Source of the DNA: Aliivibrio_A sp016764915
GTDB taxonomy: Bacteria > Pseudomonadota > Gammaproteobacteria > Enterobacterales > Vibrionaceae
Assembly: GCA_965224595.1 (NCBI GenBank)
Contig: OZ245058.1
Coordinates: 1,860,001-1,924,000, forward strand
Reading direction: 5' to 3'
Length of the DNA stretch: 64,000 nucleotides
Under the pieces are notes generated by a model that ran no database searches, was not told where the DNA came from, and saw nothing but the letters and a program-made list of their open reading frames with translations. Shown piece by piece: positions 1 to 8,137 of the stretch. A program made the translations under genes and the position numbers. Position 1 is the first letter of the stretch. Every line of letters starts with the position of its first letter.

Positions 1-776
1 AATTTCTTTTCAACTGCCACGCGCGTTTAGTTTGGGGCCCCGGTGCCTCTGGCGGTTTTGGTGTTGAGGTGGATGGTGAGCAGATTTGGGATTTATTGAC
101 CATAGTATATCAAGGATTGGAGAAACTTGATTATCGCAAATGGATCAATATTACCGAAGACGCATTCAACCAATGCAATCAGATTTTAATCTATACCTTA
201 ACTCAACCGATGGAAGTATTTTCTGAAACCGCCAAGATGCTCCGAGATGATATTGATGATTGGTGGGAACTAAGACTCAAAACAATAAACCATGAAAATA
301 ATAAAATCCAAGAAGCACAACTGCTCGCTAAAAATATCAATTCAGGTCAAGCTTTTAATGAACTCAATATTAAACTACTACTACCAGAATCGATTGGCGT
401 GATGTTAAATACTTTACTGCCCACTCAACTGTTCTCTTTCGAAGAACAACAAGAGCAAGCGATCATCAAGCTGCTCTCTAGCATCACCAGCTGGCGCAAA
501 TTTGAAGAAGTATTGGCGAGAATTAATATTACGGGTAGTAAACAAAGTGGTGAGAAAGCAATCTTTACTAATTTTAACCGTTTGAACGCCATTTTGGATG
601 GCAGAGAGAAAAAAGAGCTAAATAACTGGATGTTCCAGTTAACCCTTTCGGATAATGTTGATGAATCAAAATTGATGAGTCTGGCCTATACGCCAACTCC
701 TTTTTATAAAAAACAAGAGATCATCCAGTATCAACTGGCACAGCTGCAATCAACTCACTCAAACGTTTACGCATAG
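1..776 (+). CDS. C-terminal part of a large protein (possible T6SS effector tail), 5' truncated
   Basis: The reading frame is open from the left edge (first full codon at base 3) to the TAA at 774-776, so this is about the last 257 residues of a longer protein. A GTG at 69 could be read as a start, but coding sequence continues upstream of it. The visible part starts with a Gly-rich stretch (RLVWGPGASGGFGVEVDG) and is then helical and charged, with no membrane segment. The Gly-rich stretch followed by a helical tail reminds me of the C-terminal region of large BTH_I2691/VasX-like type VI secretion toxins. That is recollection of the family, not proof. No gene for a T6SS structural part or immunity protein is visible in the window; the upstream DNA would decide. 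Confidence 0.5.
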   Translation, partial: FLFNCHARLVWGPGASGGFGVEVDGEQIWDLLTIVYQGLEKLDYRKWINITEDAFNQCNQILIYTLTQPMEVFSETAKMLRDDIDDWWELRLKTINHENNKIQEAQLLAKNINSGQAFNELNIKLLLPESIGVMLNTLLPTQLFSFEEQQEQAIIKLLSSITSWRKFEEVLARINITGSKQSGEKAIFTNFNRLNAILDGREKKELNNWMFQLTLSDNVDESKLMSLAYTPTPFYKKQEIIQYQLAQLQSTHSNVYA

Positions 777-807
777 CTGCTTATTTATAACACTGGCGTT
801 AGTTTTA

Positions 808-1848
808 TTAAGGTACTACTGCCAGTGACTTGCCCTTTTTTAATGCACGTTGATTATTAGCAGCACATCGGAAACCATATTTAGCGGAATAACGTTTTCT
901 AATCGGGTTGAAGCCGACTCTATTCGTCGTCATTGAATGTGCCTCACTGTTTCGATAGCTACCTCCCCTGGCGACTTTCAATTTCCCTGTATTTGGCCCT
1001 TGAGGATTAATTTTAGGTGAATGTTGGTAATAGTTGGCGACATACCAATCATTAACCCACTCTTCTACATTTCCTGTCATGTCATAGAGCCCTAAAGGGT
1101 TGGCCTCAAATTGACCGACAGGGTTGGGTCCATTGCCACTGTAGTTAATACCAAAATCCTTCCACCCTCCATTATTGGTATAATCAATGAACCCATTATT
1201 GGTGGCATAGTAGAGTTTTTGGCCTCGGCTGCGCGCGGCATATTCCCACTGCGCTTCACTGGGCAAATCAAACGTTAATCCTGTCAACTCACCTAGCCAT
1301 AAACAGTGATTTTTAACTTCTACCCAATCTTTAGTCCAAGCAGGATAGTTGCCTTGAAAGCCATCTTCTCCGTATTGGCGTAACTCTTCTTTCGCTACTT
1401 TTTTTCCTTGGCTTAACCGAAATGCATCAAACTCTTTCCAGGTGGTCTCATATTTCGCAATAGAGTAATCAGACAATTCCACTTCGTGTTGAAAGTAAGA
1501 GCCACTGTTGTTAGTGCTATTATTAAAAAAAGACTGGCAATTGGCATCTTCAGTCCAGACTGGGCGCAGCATATCTTGGTTAGGGCCACCGTCACAGCTG
1601 ATTTTAAAATCCCCCATGATAAATGTACCCCCTTCAACCGCCACTTGATTTTCTATCGCTTCCACCCCGACTTCGAAGATCATCTGCTGAGTTTCAGTGG
1701 GCAGCTTGGAGTAGTGTGTTTGAATATACTGTTTAATGGTGTCGATGCGCGTTTGCGATACGCTCTCGCTTGTTACATTCAGTTCTGCATCCGCACCGCA
1801 CGCCACAAGAAGAGGCAGCACCACGGATAAACCAAGCCATTGTTTCAT
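808..1848 (-). CDS. SUMF1/FGE-sulfatase-domain lipoprotein
   Basis: The 346-residue protein has a lipoprotein signal (lipobox LVAC, Cys17), so it should be exported and lipid-anchored. After a helical linker, residues about 70-335 match the formylglycine-generating-enzyme (SUMF1) fold: GGTFIMGDF at the domain start, LPSEAQWEYAARS, GLYDMTGNVEEWVND, ARGGSYRN and GFRCAA near the end. The family includes true sulfatase-activating enzymes and many binding or structural relatives. No sulfatase gene lies nearby, so enzymatic activity should not be assumed. It converges with the partial gene on its left and is divergent from the histidine kinase on its right, with 262 bases between them. Function is unknown beyond the domain. 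Confidence 0.8.
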   Translation of the reverse strand: MKQWLGLSVVLPLLVACGADAELNVTSESVSQTRIDTIKQYIQTHYSKLPTETQQMIFEVGVEAIENQVAVEGGTFIMGDFKISCDGGPNQDMLRPVWTEDANCQSFFNNSTNNSGSYFQHEVELSDYSIAKYETTWKEFDAFRLSQGKKVAKEELRQYGEDGFQGNYPAWTKDWVEVKNHCLWLGELTGLTFDLPSEAQWEYAARSRGQKLYYATNNGFIDYTNNGGWKDFGINYSGNGPNPVGQFEANPLGLYDMTGNVEEWVNDWYVANYYQHSPKINPQGPNTGKLKVARGGSYRNSEAHSMTTNRVGFNPIRKRYSAKYGFRCAANNQRALKKGKSLAVVP

Positions 1849-2110
1849 TGTTATTGTCCTTCATTTTATATGCTCGGCATTATATAAAACCACATCAACA
1901 AAAGGCACTCATTGATTGAAACTTTAGCTCTAGGTCTTAGTTCTAAAAGCAAAAGTCGCAACAAACTGAATAACCAATTCATTGGCATATTTTTTTCCCT
2001 GATTGTTTTTCAAGCTTTACCATCAAACAGAGTCATTTCATAGACAAGGCTCAAATAAATAAATCCCAACTGATGATATATTAATTGATTACTTCTAGGG
2101 ATTATCATGC

Positions 2111-3502
2111 ATGCAAGAGCTGTTCATTTTTAGTCTCTATATTCTCTATGGTCTCATTTTTGTCGCCATCGGATTTGCGATTTTTTTCCGGGATCTCAGA
2201 TTCAGCCACCTTTCGATTGCTTCTGCACTGCCCACTTTAGCCATTTTTGGCTTTATTCACGGTTTACACGAATGGTCAGAACTCTACCTGCATGTCTATC
2301 AGGATGAGTTGATGATGCATCAGACCGTAAAAGTACTAAAAGTGCTTAAACTTTGGTTCTCATTCATCGCTTTAGGTTATTTTGCCCTGCAAATGCTGTC
2401 GATGACCAAATGGCGCTTTCGCGTGCAGCTCTCCTACATCAGCGTGGCCGTAACATCACTCTTTTTTATCAGTGTACTTTATCGATATTTCTCTCAAGAC
2501 CTCTCTGTATTTGTTAGTGAAACCTCTTTTCAAATCCGCTGGTTATTCGGTTCCGGGGCCGGTGTATTGGCAGGTTCAGCTCTGATTAACTACTCCAAGA
2601 TATTGAAACAAGAAGAGCGAAAAGCGGCAGATGCTGTCGGTCATTTAGGCATCACCATCATCGTTTATGGTCTGTTCGCTGGCCTTTTTTACATCGAAAA
2701 CATATTCATTGGCCCAACGATTCGAACCTTGCTTGCATTGATGATATTAATCTATTTGCGTAAAACGCTTGAGATATTTGATGCTGAAAGACAACAGCAA
2801 ATTGAGCAATCTCTTCATCAAGTGCTGCATAACGACAAACTACGAGATATCGGTGAATTAGCCTCGGGCATTGCCCATGAAATAAAAACGCCACTGAGCA
2901 GTGCTTTGATGCGATGCGATCTACTGGAAAAGCAACTCGCAACTGAACAACTTGATAAAGACAATGCAAACCGCCAATTAGAGCACATTCGCAGAGGGGT
3001 GCTAAAAGCGGCGCATATTAGCCAACAACTGCTGCAATTCTCCCATAAACGTCAGCCAATCAAACAACACTTTTGCGTGGCTGAATTCATTCAGGACTCA
3101 CTGGATGTAATGGCACATCGCTTAACTCAATTTAAGGTCGAGCAGATCATTCCATCCGACCTATATTTATACGCCGATAAAGAGCAACTTGAAGAGGTGG
3201 TGATTAACATAATGAATAATGCCATTGATGCTTCTGTCGATCATAAGAGCATCATTATTCAAGCGGAACAACAAGGCTTACGAATTATATTGTCCATTAC
3301 CGATTTTGGTGGCGGCATTGATAACAGTATAAAAGATAAAGTGATGCTGCCCTTTTTTACCACCAAAGATAAAAGTGCCGGTACTGGCTTAGGGCTAACC
3401 TTATGCCAAAAAATCCTAGCACAGAATCACGGTAAGCTACGATTAAATAATACCGATAGTGGCTTATGTGTAGATATTGAATTACCGATGGAGAGCTCAT
3501 GA
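2111..3502 (+). CDS. Membrane sensor histidine kinase
   Basis: A 463-residue two-component sensor. Residues 1 to about 220 hold six or seven hydrophobic segments with little periplasmic loop, so the signal is probably sensed in or at the membrane. The dimerisation/phosphoacceptor domain follows, with the H-box ASGIAHEIKTPLSSA (His256). The ATPase domain has the N-box NNAIDAS, the G1 box DFGGGI and the G2 box GTGLGL. The stop overlaps the ATG of the response regulator (ATGA), so the pair is translationally coupled. The two genes point at a cytochrome block on the other strand, and I infer that they control it or another respiratory system. The start at 2111 has an AGGG about 11 bases upstream. 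Confidence 0.9.
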   Translation: MQELFIFSLYILYGLIFVAIGFAIFFRDLRFSHLSIASALPTLAIFGFIHGLHEWSELYLHVYQDELMMHQTVKVLKVLKLWFSFIALGYFALQMLSMTKWRFRVQLSYISVAVTSLFFISVLYRYFSQDLSVFVSETSFQIRWLFGSGAGVLAGSALINYSKILKQEERKAADAVGHLGITIIVYGLFAGLFYIENIFIGPTIRTLLALMILIYLRKTLEIFDAERQQQIEQSLHQVLHNDKLRDIGELASGIAHEIKTPLSSALMRCDLLEKQLATEQLDKDNANRQLEHIRRGVLKAAHISQQLLQFSHKRQPIKQHFCVAEFIQDSLDVMAHRLTQFKVEQIIPSDLYLYADKEQLEEVVINIMNNAIDASVDHKSIIIQAEQQGLRIILSITDFGGGIDNSIKDKVMLPFFTTKDKSAGTGLGLTLCQKILAQNHGKLRLNNTDSGLCVDIELPMESS

Positions 3503-4134
3503 GCCTTAAATTACTGCTTGCCGAAGACGATCTTGATTTACGAGAAGTGATCACTGAAGCACTGACATTGGATGGCTTTGAAGTGACGGCGTGCGAAAGT
3601 GCCGAACAAGCCATAAGCTGCGTGATGCGCCACAGCTATGATATTGCTATGTTGGATTTTGTAATGAGTGGCATGAGTGGCATCGATGCGATTGCAGTAT
3701 TAAAACAGACCGCCCCCAATATGGGTATCGTCATTGTCACGGCATTCGGCACAATAGATACCGCCGTCGATGCCATGAAAAAAGGGGCGGATGAGTTTTT
3801 AACCAAACCGTTTAATCTGCAAACCCTCTCTGTGACGCTAAAAAAAGTGCACGCTGAAAAAACGTTAAAGTCACCTCATATTGATCAAAACAGTGATCTT
3901 GTGTTTGGCGCACTAGCCAACCCAATTCGACGTAATGTCATCCATCAGCTCAAGATGCATCAACGCCTAAAATTTATGGACCTGTGCCGGTTAGTTGGCA
4001 TAGAAGATCACACCAAGTTTAACTTTCATCTACGCCAATTAATTAAAAGTGGTCTAGTGACTAAAGACAGTGAAAAGACCTATTTTTTAACCCCTACTGG
4101 CTTAGATATAGAAGCTCGTCTTCTCATGCAATAA
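3499..4134 (+). CDS. Response regulator with ArsR-like winged-helix output
   Basis: A 211-residue protein. Residues 1-120 are a receiver domain: acidic pocket Asp10/Asp11, phosphoacceptor Asp53 (MLDFVMSG), and the conserved Lys in FLTKPF. Residues about 130-211 look like an ArsR/MarR-type winged helix (VFGALANPIRRNVIHQL, then HLRQLIKSGLV and a wing ending LTPTG). They do not look like the usual OmpR, NarL or NtrC output domains. It is coupled by a 4-base overlap to the sensor kinase and ends only 14 bases from the convergent tetrahaem cytochrome gene. It probably binds DNA upon phosphorylation; targets are not visible. Confidence 0.85.
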   Translation: MSLKLLLAEDDLDLREVITEALTLDGFEVTACESAEQAISCVMRHSYDIAMLDFVMSGMSGIDAIAVLKQTAPNMGIVIVTAFGTIDTAVDAMKKGADEFLTKPFNLQTLSVTLKKVHAEKTLKSPHIDQNSDLVFGALANPIRRNVIHQLKMHQRLKFMDLCRLVGIEDHTKFNFHLRQLIKSGLVTKDSEKTYFLTPTGLDIEARLLMQ

Positions 4135-4148
4135 TCGAGGTCCATTGT

Positions 4149-4544
4149 TTAAAAATCTTGATACTTATCGAACCGAATGGAATAGAAATCCTCTAGCTCT
4201 TCGTCTCCTTCATCATGGCAATCTAAGCACATATCTTTAGGATCGAACTCTTCATGAGGCAGGTGGCAATCCACACACTCCATCTGTTCGCTCTCTTGGT
4301 GCTTAATGTTATGTTGACGCCCTTCTAACTCCCCAAAAGTATCATGACACTCAACGCAACTATTGTATTCAAACGTCAACTCTTCTGATGGTTCTTCATC
4401 TTGATGGCATTGGCCCGCACACGTTTCATCCAGTAAGTGCGTATTCGCTAAATTATCCTCATCTGGGTTAGGTAGATCGTCGCCTAGACTTATCGGGCTG
4501 AATATAATAACCAGAGTTAATAACAGGTATTTAAAACAACTCAT
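4149..4544 (-). CDS. Periplasmic tetrahaem cytochrome c, one haem site CX3CH
   Basis: Starting at the ATG overlapping the previous stop (TGATG), the protein has 131 residues. It has a signal peptide to about residue 21, then a very acidic mature part with four haem-attachment sites: CAGQCH at 42-47, CVECH 63-67, CVDCH 90-94 and CLDCH 106-110. Spacing and length resemble small tetrahaem cytochromes of Shewanella and the haem domain of flavocytochrome c fumarate reductase, which carry electrons in the periplasm. The first site has three residues between the cysteines instead of two, which is unusual. A longer reading frame to 4583 adds 13 residues before the signal peptide and is less likely. 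It is the last gene of the cytochrome block. Confidence 0.85.
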   Translation of the reverse strand: MSCFKYLLLTLVIIFSPISLGDDLPNPDEDNLANTHLLDETCAGQCHQDEEPSEELTFEYNSCVECHDTFGELEGRQHNIKHQESEQMECVDCHLPHEEFDPKDMCLDCHDEGDEELEDFYSIRFDKYQDF

Positions 4545-5116
4545 CACTCTGTCTCCTTGATATTTTTGTGGCAATCCACGCACAGCTTAATTCTGCTCTT
4601 TTTCTTGATACCAATGATGGGATCACGCTTTGCATGAAGAGAGTGGCATGAGGCACAATTAATCGGCTTCATGTGTACATCGTGAGTCCACTCCGCTTGA
4701 CGTAAATCTTTAGGGGCATGACAATTTATACACTGTTCATTTTGCACTAAGGGTAATGTTATCGACTGCTTAGAAAAGCTGATAACTGAGCTGTTATCTT
4801 TTGGATGATCCCCTTTGTTATTGTGACAAGCGGTGCAGTTATCATAGAATTTTCGGCTACTGTGGGCTCCGACATCTTTAATCGCTGCTATTTTTTTAAG
4901 TAATCGCTCTTTTTTATGGCAACGGATACAGCGTTTATTCTCTTTAACTAATACCGCCATCTCATCACTGTTGTTAACTTGTGAGTTGAATATGTGATTG
5001 ACTTCATCACCTGCTACCGTCTGCTCTGCATACGCAACAGAGGTGACACTGGTTATGAAAAAGCAGAAAATGGTGACATGTATTAATCGGAGTAATGTTG
5101 TCATCGTTATCCTCAT
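4544..5116 (-). CDS. Periplasmic pentahaem cytochrome c, NrfB-like
   Basis: A 190-residue exported protein (signal peptide to about residue 30, ending VAYA) with five CXXCH sites at residues 63-67, 94-98, 129-133, 154-158 and 179-183. Length and haem number match NrfB, the pentahaem electron donor of the cytochrome c nitrite reductase NrfA, and related DmsE/MtrA-type decahaem halves. No nrfA, nrfC or nrfD is in the window, so the partner is unknown. Its stop overlaps the start of the tetrahaem gene by one base, and the EB_dh-type gene lies 79 bases upstream, so the three are probably one transcript. An alternative start is Met5. Confidence 0.8.
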   Translation of the reverse strand: MRITMTTLLRLIHVTIFCFFITSVTSVAYAEQTVAGDEVNHIFNSQVNNSDEMAVLVKENKRCIRCHKKERLLKKIAAIKDVGAHSSRKFYDNCTACHNNKGDHPKDNSSVISFSKQSITLPLVQNEQCINCHAPKDLRQAEWTHDVHMKPINCASCHSLHAKRDPIIGIKKKSRIKLCVDCHKNIKETE

Positions 5117-5150
5117 CTATTGACCCCTACAACACGGTAGAATGGGATAA

Positions 5151-5170
5151 GGCCAACACCGCTGCTGGCC
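5151..5170 (-). other. Intergenic stem-loop between two cytochrome genes
   Basis: GGCCA at 5151-5155 pairs with TGGCC at 5166-5170, with further CA/TG pairing inside. It lies in the 79-base gap between the EB_dh-type gene and the pentahaem gene. No T-run follows on the transcribed strand, so it is more likely an mRNA-stabilising or partial attenuation hairpin than a terminator. Confidence 0.35.
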
Positions 5171-5195
5171 TGAATATCGTTCAATCTTTTAATGT

Positions 5196-6242
5196 TTATT
5201 TAAACGCTAAGTTGACAGCTCCTCGATGGAATATATGGTTAATTTGAGAGTTATCAAACACAGCCACACCAAACGGGTAGATTTTATTCATGTCTTTAAA
5301 CTGCACATCTTGAGTCTCCGCGTTACTGCCTGTTGTGACCAGCTTACGTTTCATCTCTAAAGTCCAAACGCCCTCTTTCCAGTTAGCACCAACTTCAACA
5401 TCACCGCGAGATCCAGTGAAAGGAGTGCCTGTAAGTCCGGGAATACGTTCTAAATCACTGTAGTCTGCGGTAAACGCCACTTTATCTGACTCTAAAATTA
5501 GCAGAGTGTCGTCAGTTAGATTTGCGGAAACATAAGCAGGTTGGCCATCTTTGATATTATTGATATAACCTCCACCCGTTTTATCGTCTCCTTTACGTCC
5601 CCAACCCTTGTTGGCTTTAGGATCGGTATTGCTGTCAACATACTGATCATCTAGCTGGTTATGAACGGCACTACGAACGCCTTTCCAATGCCACATATCA
5701 ATGTATTGGCCCGCTTTAGTGTATTTACGAGCTGGGTTTTTATCTTCCTTGCCATCGATTTTCCCATCTTTGGCACGGTGACAGGCAGTGTTACACCCTT
5801 TTTCAGCAAAACCGTCTGCATTAATATCCCAGAAGATAGCGAATTTGTCTTCGTAGAAGGTATTGTCATGACCAGTGCTGTCTTTCTTTTTCATCTGCTT
5901 CCAACTGCCATCTTCTTGCTTTATCCAAGGGAAGCGGTCAATACTTTTTGTCGGATCTTTATAGCTGATTAAAAAATAAACGTATTCTTCATCATAGAGT
6001 GACTTGATTTCTACGTTGGTTTTTTTGATTCCCTCATAACCGTTATTAGGTTTGTATGGCAATTTATTCAGCTTAATTTTTACAGATTTTGCATCATCCC
6101 ACATTGCATCGGCTTGGCCGTCGATGGTGATTTCAGATGTTATTTTTGAGCTTTCCAGTACTTTGTTTTTAGCATAAGCAAAACTTGCTGGGGCGGTGGC
6201 TAAGGTAACTGCGACACTAATAGCGATGATTGAAGGTTTCAT
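5196..6242 (-). CDS. Periplasmic ethylbenzene-dehydrogenase-type haem-binding protein
   Basis: A 348-residue exported protein with a signal peptide ending near residue 24 (SFAYA). The mature part fits the EB_dh/cytochrome c-552 haem-binding beta-sandwich family, which supplies the haem b or c subunit of DMSO-reductase-type enzymes and stand-alone periplasmic cytochromes. Evidence includes the start VLESSKITSEITIDG, a MWDDAKSV segment, and a Cys motif GCNTACH (C150, C154, H155) with three residues between the cysteines. The start has a good ribosome site (AGGAG, 6 bases upstream). It is the first gene after a promoter with a perfect FNR box. No molybdoenzyme gene is adjacent, so the physiological acceptor is unknown. 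Confidence 0.75.
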   Translation of the reverse strand: MKPSIIAISVAVTLATAPASFAYAKNKVLESSKITSEITIDGQADAMWDDAKSVKIKLNKLPYKPNNGYEGIKKTNVEIKSLYDEEYVYFLISYKDPTKSIDRFPWIKQEDGSWKQMKKKDSTGHDNTFYEDKFAIFWDINADGFAEKGCNTACHRAKDGKIDGKEDKNPARKYTKAGQYIDMWHWKGVRSAVHNQLDDQYVDSNTDPKANKGWGRKGDDKTGGGYINNIKDGQPAYVSANLTDDTLLILESDKVAFTADYSDLERIPGLTGTPFTGSRGDVEVGANWKEGVWTLEMKRKLVTTGSNAETQDVQFKDMNKIYPFGVAVFDNSQINHIFHRGAVNLAFK

Positions 6243-6275
6243 ATTAAGCTCCTAATGGCTTCTTAAATTTGATTA

Positions 6276-6324
6276 CAACATCATCATAGAAAGGCAAAAG
6301 TGAGCAGCGCTTGATCAAAATCAA
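6276..6324 (-). promoter_or_regulatory. Class II FNR-dependent promoter of the cytochrome block
   Basis: TTGATCAAAATCAA at 6311-6324 is an exact match to the FNR consensus TTGATNNNNATCAA. On the minus strand a -10 hexamer TATGAT occupies 6288-6283, which predicts transcription start at 6276. The box centre (between 6317 and 6318) then sits at exactly -41.5, the classical position for FNR activation. The start codon follows 34 bases later. The consensus and geometry are established for FNR; actual regulation is inferred. Confidence 0.75.
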
Positions 6325-6456
6325 GAAAAATCAAACGGCTATTAACAGGTGATTTGGTTTGTGATCCCACAATTAAAGTGTGTGAATTATAATTATACTC
6401 AATGCTCATGTTGATAAATTTAATTATCATCATTGAACTGGTATTTTTGCAAAAGT

Positions 6457-6497
6457 GTCAGCAATAAGCACTCAGTCGGTTGATGCTTATTACTGAC
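6457..6497 (-). terminator. Terminator-like hairpin after the YedF operon
   Basis: GTCAGCAATAAGCA at 6457-6470 and TGCTTATTACTGAC at 6484-6497 form a 14-base stem with one mismatch and a 13-base loop. It begins 25 bases past the yedF stop and is followed on the minus strand by ACTTTTG. It probably ends the selenium-type operon. Confidence 0.55.
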
Positions 6498-6521
6498 ATA
6501 TGACGTAATTTAGAAACATTA

Positions 6522-7082
6522 TTATAAAGTCACTAACTCCTCTGTGCCATGCTGGAGTGCTAATAAGTCATGCATTGAACCCACACGACCTACCATTAGT
6601 GAATCCTTAATCTCAAAGAAATCTAAACAGCTTCCGCACACAATCACTTCCGTGCCTTTGCTTTCGATCTCTTTTAATGCGGCCACACTTTCAGATCCTT
6701 CAATGCACAGTTTCACCCCGCTGTTCATAAAAAAGATGGCGCGAGCCGCTTGGGGGTACTCTGCACTGACATTGAAATAAGCAGTCATCAGTTTTCCGCC
6801 AATAACATCGTCGCCGCTGCCTAAAGTATCACTACCAACCACATAAGACTTCAGCGGTTTAGTGCCCGCAATAGTGACCACAAGCACCTGTTCATCTTCA
6901 CCTTGCAACTGCTCTTCAATCGTTCCACCACTCGTCACTAAGTGCTGTTGTAATTCTAGAAACAAACTTTGGTCTGCCGTTTTAATGACCAACTGATGAT
7001 CACCTTTTTGCGTTAAGGTTGCATCAATGAGCGCCAAAGCTTGGGGTTGGGATAACTCACGAGCATCAAGATGTTTTTGCAT
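6522..7082 (-). CDS. yedF: YedF family selenium-metabolism sulfurtransferase-like protein
   Basis: A 186-residue two-domain protein. The N-terminal domain (1-75) is TusA-like, but at the position of the sulfur-carrying Cys of the CPxP motif it has Gln12 (DARELSQPQA). The C-terminal DsrE-like domain keeps the YedF signature VCGSCLDFFEIKDSL (Cys149, Cys152), plus Cys126. The family is associated with selenium utilisation and is thought to handle reactive sulfur or selenium, but its reaction is not settled. It is the last gene of the operon and overlaps the DUF3343 gene by 17 bases. Loss of the N-terminal Cys means any chalcogen transfer must rely on the C-terminal cysteines. Confidence 0.85.
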   Translation of the reverse strand: MQKHLDARELSQPQALALIDATLTQKGDHQLVIKTADQSLFLELQQHLVTSGGTIEEQLQGEDEQVLVVTIAGTKPLKSYVVGSDTLGSGDDVIGGKLMTAYFNVSAEYPQAARAIFFMNSGVKLCIEGSESVAALKEIESKGTEVIVCGSCLDFFEIKDSLMVGRVGSMHDLLALQHGTEELVTL

Positions 7083-7350
7083 AATTTTTTACTCCATCAA
7101 TAATCGTTCTAGTATAAATTTGGTTAAACTTCACATTCATCTCAGTGAGTTTTTCAAAGAGATCCGAACTATCATAATCTTCAACTAACAGACAAAATCC
7201 ACATTCGGAGCTGATGGTACGCGGCGCTGATATGAGTTTTATCTGCTCAGTTAATTTCTGTGTTTTTATCTTTTTCTCTGCTTTCAATGCAAAGTGGCTC
7301 GACGCAAAAGTAATAATGTAACCATCGATAATTTGTTCATCGCGACTCAT
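7066..7350 (-). CDS. DUF3343 family small protein
   Basis: A 94-residue soluble protein with the DUF3343 pattern: beta-alpha start (GYIITFASSHFALKAEK), then LISAPRTISSECGFCL carrying Cys50 and Cys53. The family is found beside YedF and class V desulfurases in many anaerobes. Its cysteine-containing loop suggests a role as a small chalcogen carrier, which is inference. It overlaps the activase gene upstream by 14 bases and yedF downstream by 17 bases, so the three are made together. Confidence 0.8.
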   Translation of the reverse strand: MSRDEQIIDGYIITFASSHFALKAEKKIKTQKLTEQIKLISAPRTISSECGFCLLVEDYDSSDLFEKLTEMNVKFNQIYTRTIIDGVKNYAKTS

Positions 7351-8137
7351 CTACGCCTCCTTTTAACGCATTTTTATAACCCATTATTGCCGCGCCAAGA
7401 GCCCCCGTTAATTGCGGATGTTCAGGTATCATAATCGATGGATCGTTTGCTTGAGCCTGAATAGCCGCTAACACACCTTGGTTTTGCGCGACCCCTCCGG
7501 TAAACACAATAGGAGATTCAAAATTGAGCTTACGACCCAAGGCTATTACCCGCTTAGCCACTGACTTAAAGACCCCGCGCAAAATGACATCGATTTCGGT
7601 GCCATTATGCAAAAGACCGTTCACTTCCGATTCAGCAAACACAGCGCACATTGATGAGATATCACAACTCTCTTCACCCACTAAGGAGATCGGCCCAGTC
7701 TGTTGAATCGTGAGCTCTAGAGTTTGAGCCACCATCTCAATAAACTTTCCCGTTCCAGCCGCGCAGCGATCGTTCATCACAAAATCTTCCACTTTCCCTC
7801 GTGAGGAGACTTGAATCACTTTGGAATCTTGCCCGCCGATATCAATAATGGTTTTAACCTCAGGGCACAAAAAGGCAACCCCTGCTGTATGACAAATGAT
7901 TTCAGACGATATTTTGTCAGCTTGGCTAAAAAAATTACGCCCATAACCTGTGGCCACCGTTTTCGTCACATCATCAGCCGTACATTGCAGCTCAGCAAGT
8001 AACTGATTAAACAGCAGTACCGCTTTTTCTTGTGGGGCTCGACCACTCAAGATAGTGCCTGATGCAACAATTTTTTCGCCATCAAACAACACAACTTTTA
8101 CTGTTCTAGAACCAATATCAACGCCGCAGGTAATCAT
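7337..8137 (-). CDS. ATP-dependent activase of a double-cubane/2-hydroxyacyl-CoA dehydratase-type reductase (BadF/HgdC family)
   Basis: A 266-residue ASKHA-fold ATPase. Phosphate-binding loops CGVDIGSRTVKV (residues 4-15) and DIGGQDSKVI (99-108) are intact, and the two cysteines that hold the subunit-bridging [4Fe-4S] cluster in the homodimer are present (Cys125 in NDRCAAGTG, Cys164 in SSMCAVF). Such activases use ATP hydrolysis to push a low-potential electron into their partner. The partner is the gene directly upstream, with a 4-base ATGA overlap. E. coli YjiL is a relative. Confidence 0.9.
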   Translation of the reverse strand: MITCGVDIGSRTVKVVLFDGEKIVASGTILSGRAPQEKAVLLFNQLLAELQCTADDVTKTVATGYGRNFFSQADKISSEIICHTAGVAFLCPEVKTIIDIGGQDSKVIQVSSRGKVEDFVMNDRCAAGTGKFIEMVAQTLELTIQQTGPISLVGEESCDISSMCAVFAESEVNGLLHNGTEIDVILRGVFKSVAKRVIALGRKLNFESPIVFTGGVAQNQGVLAAIQAQANDPSIMIPEHPQLTGALGAAIMGYKNALKGGVDESR

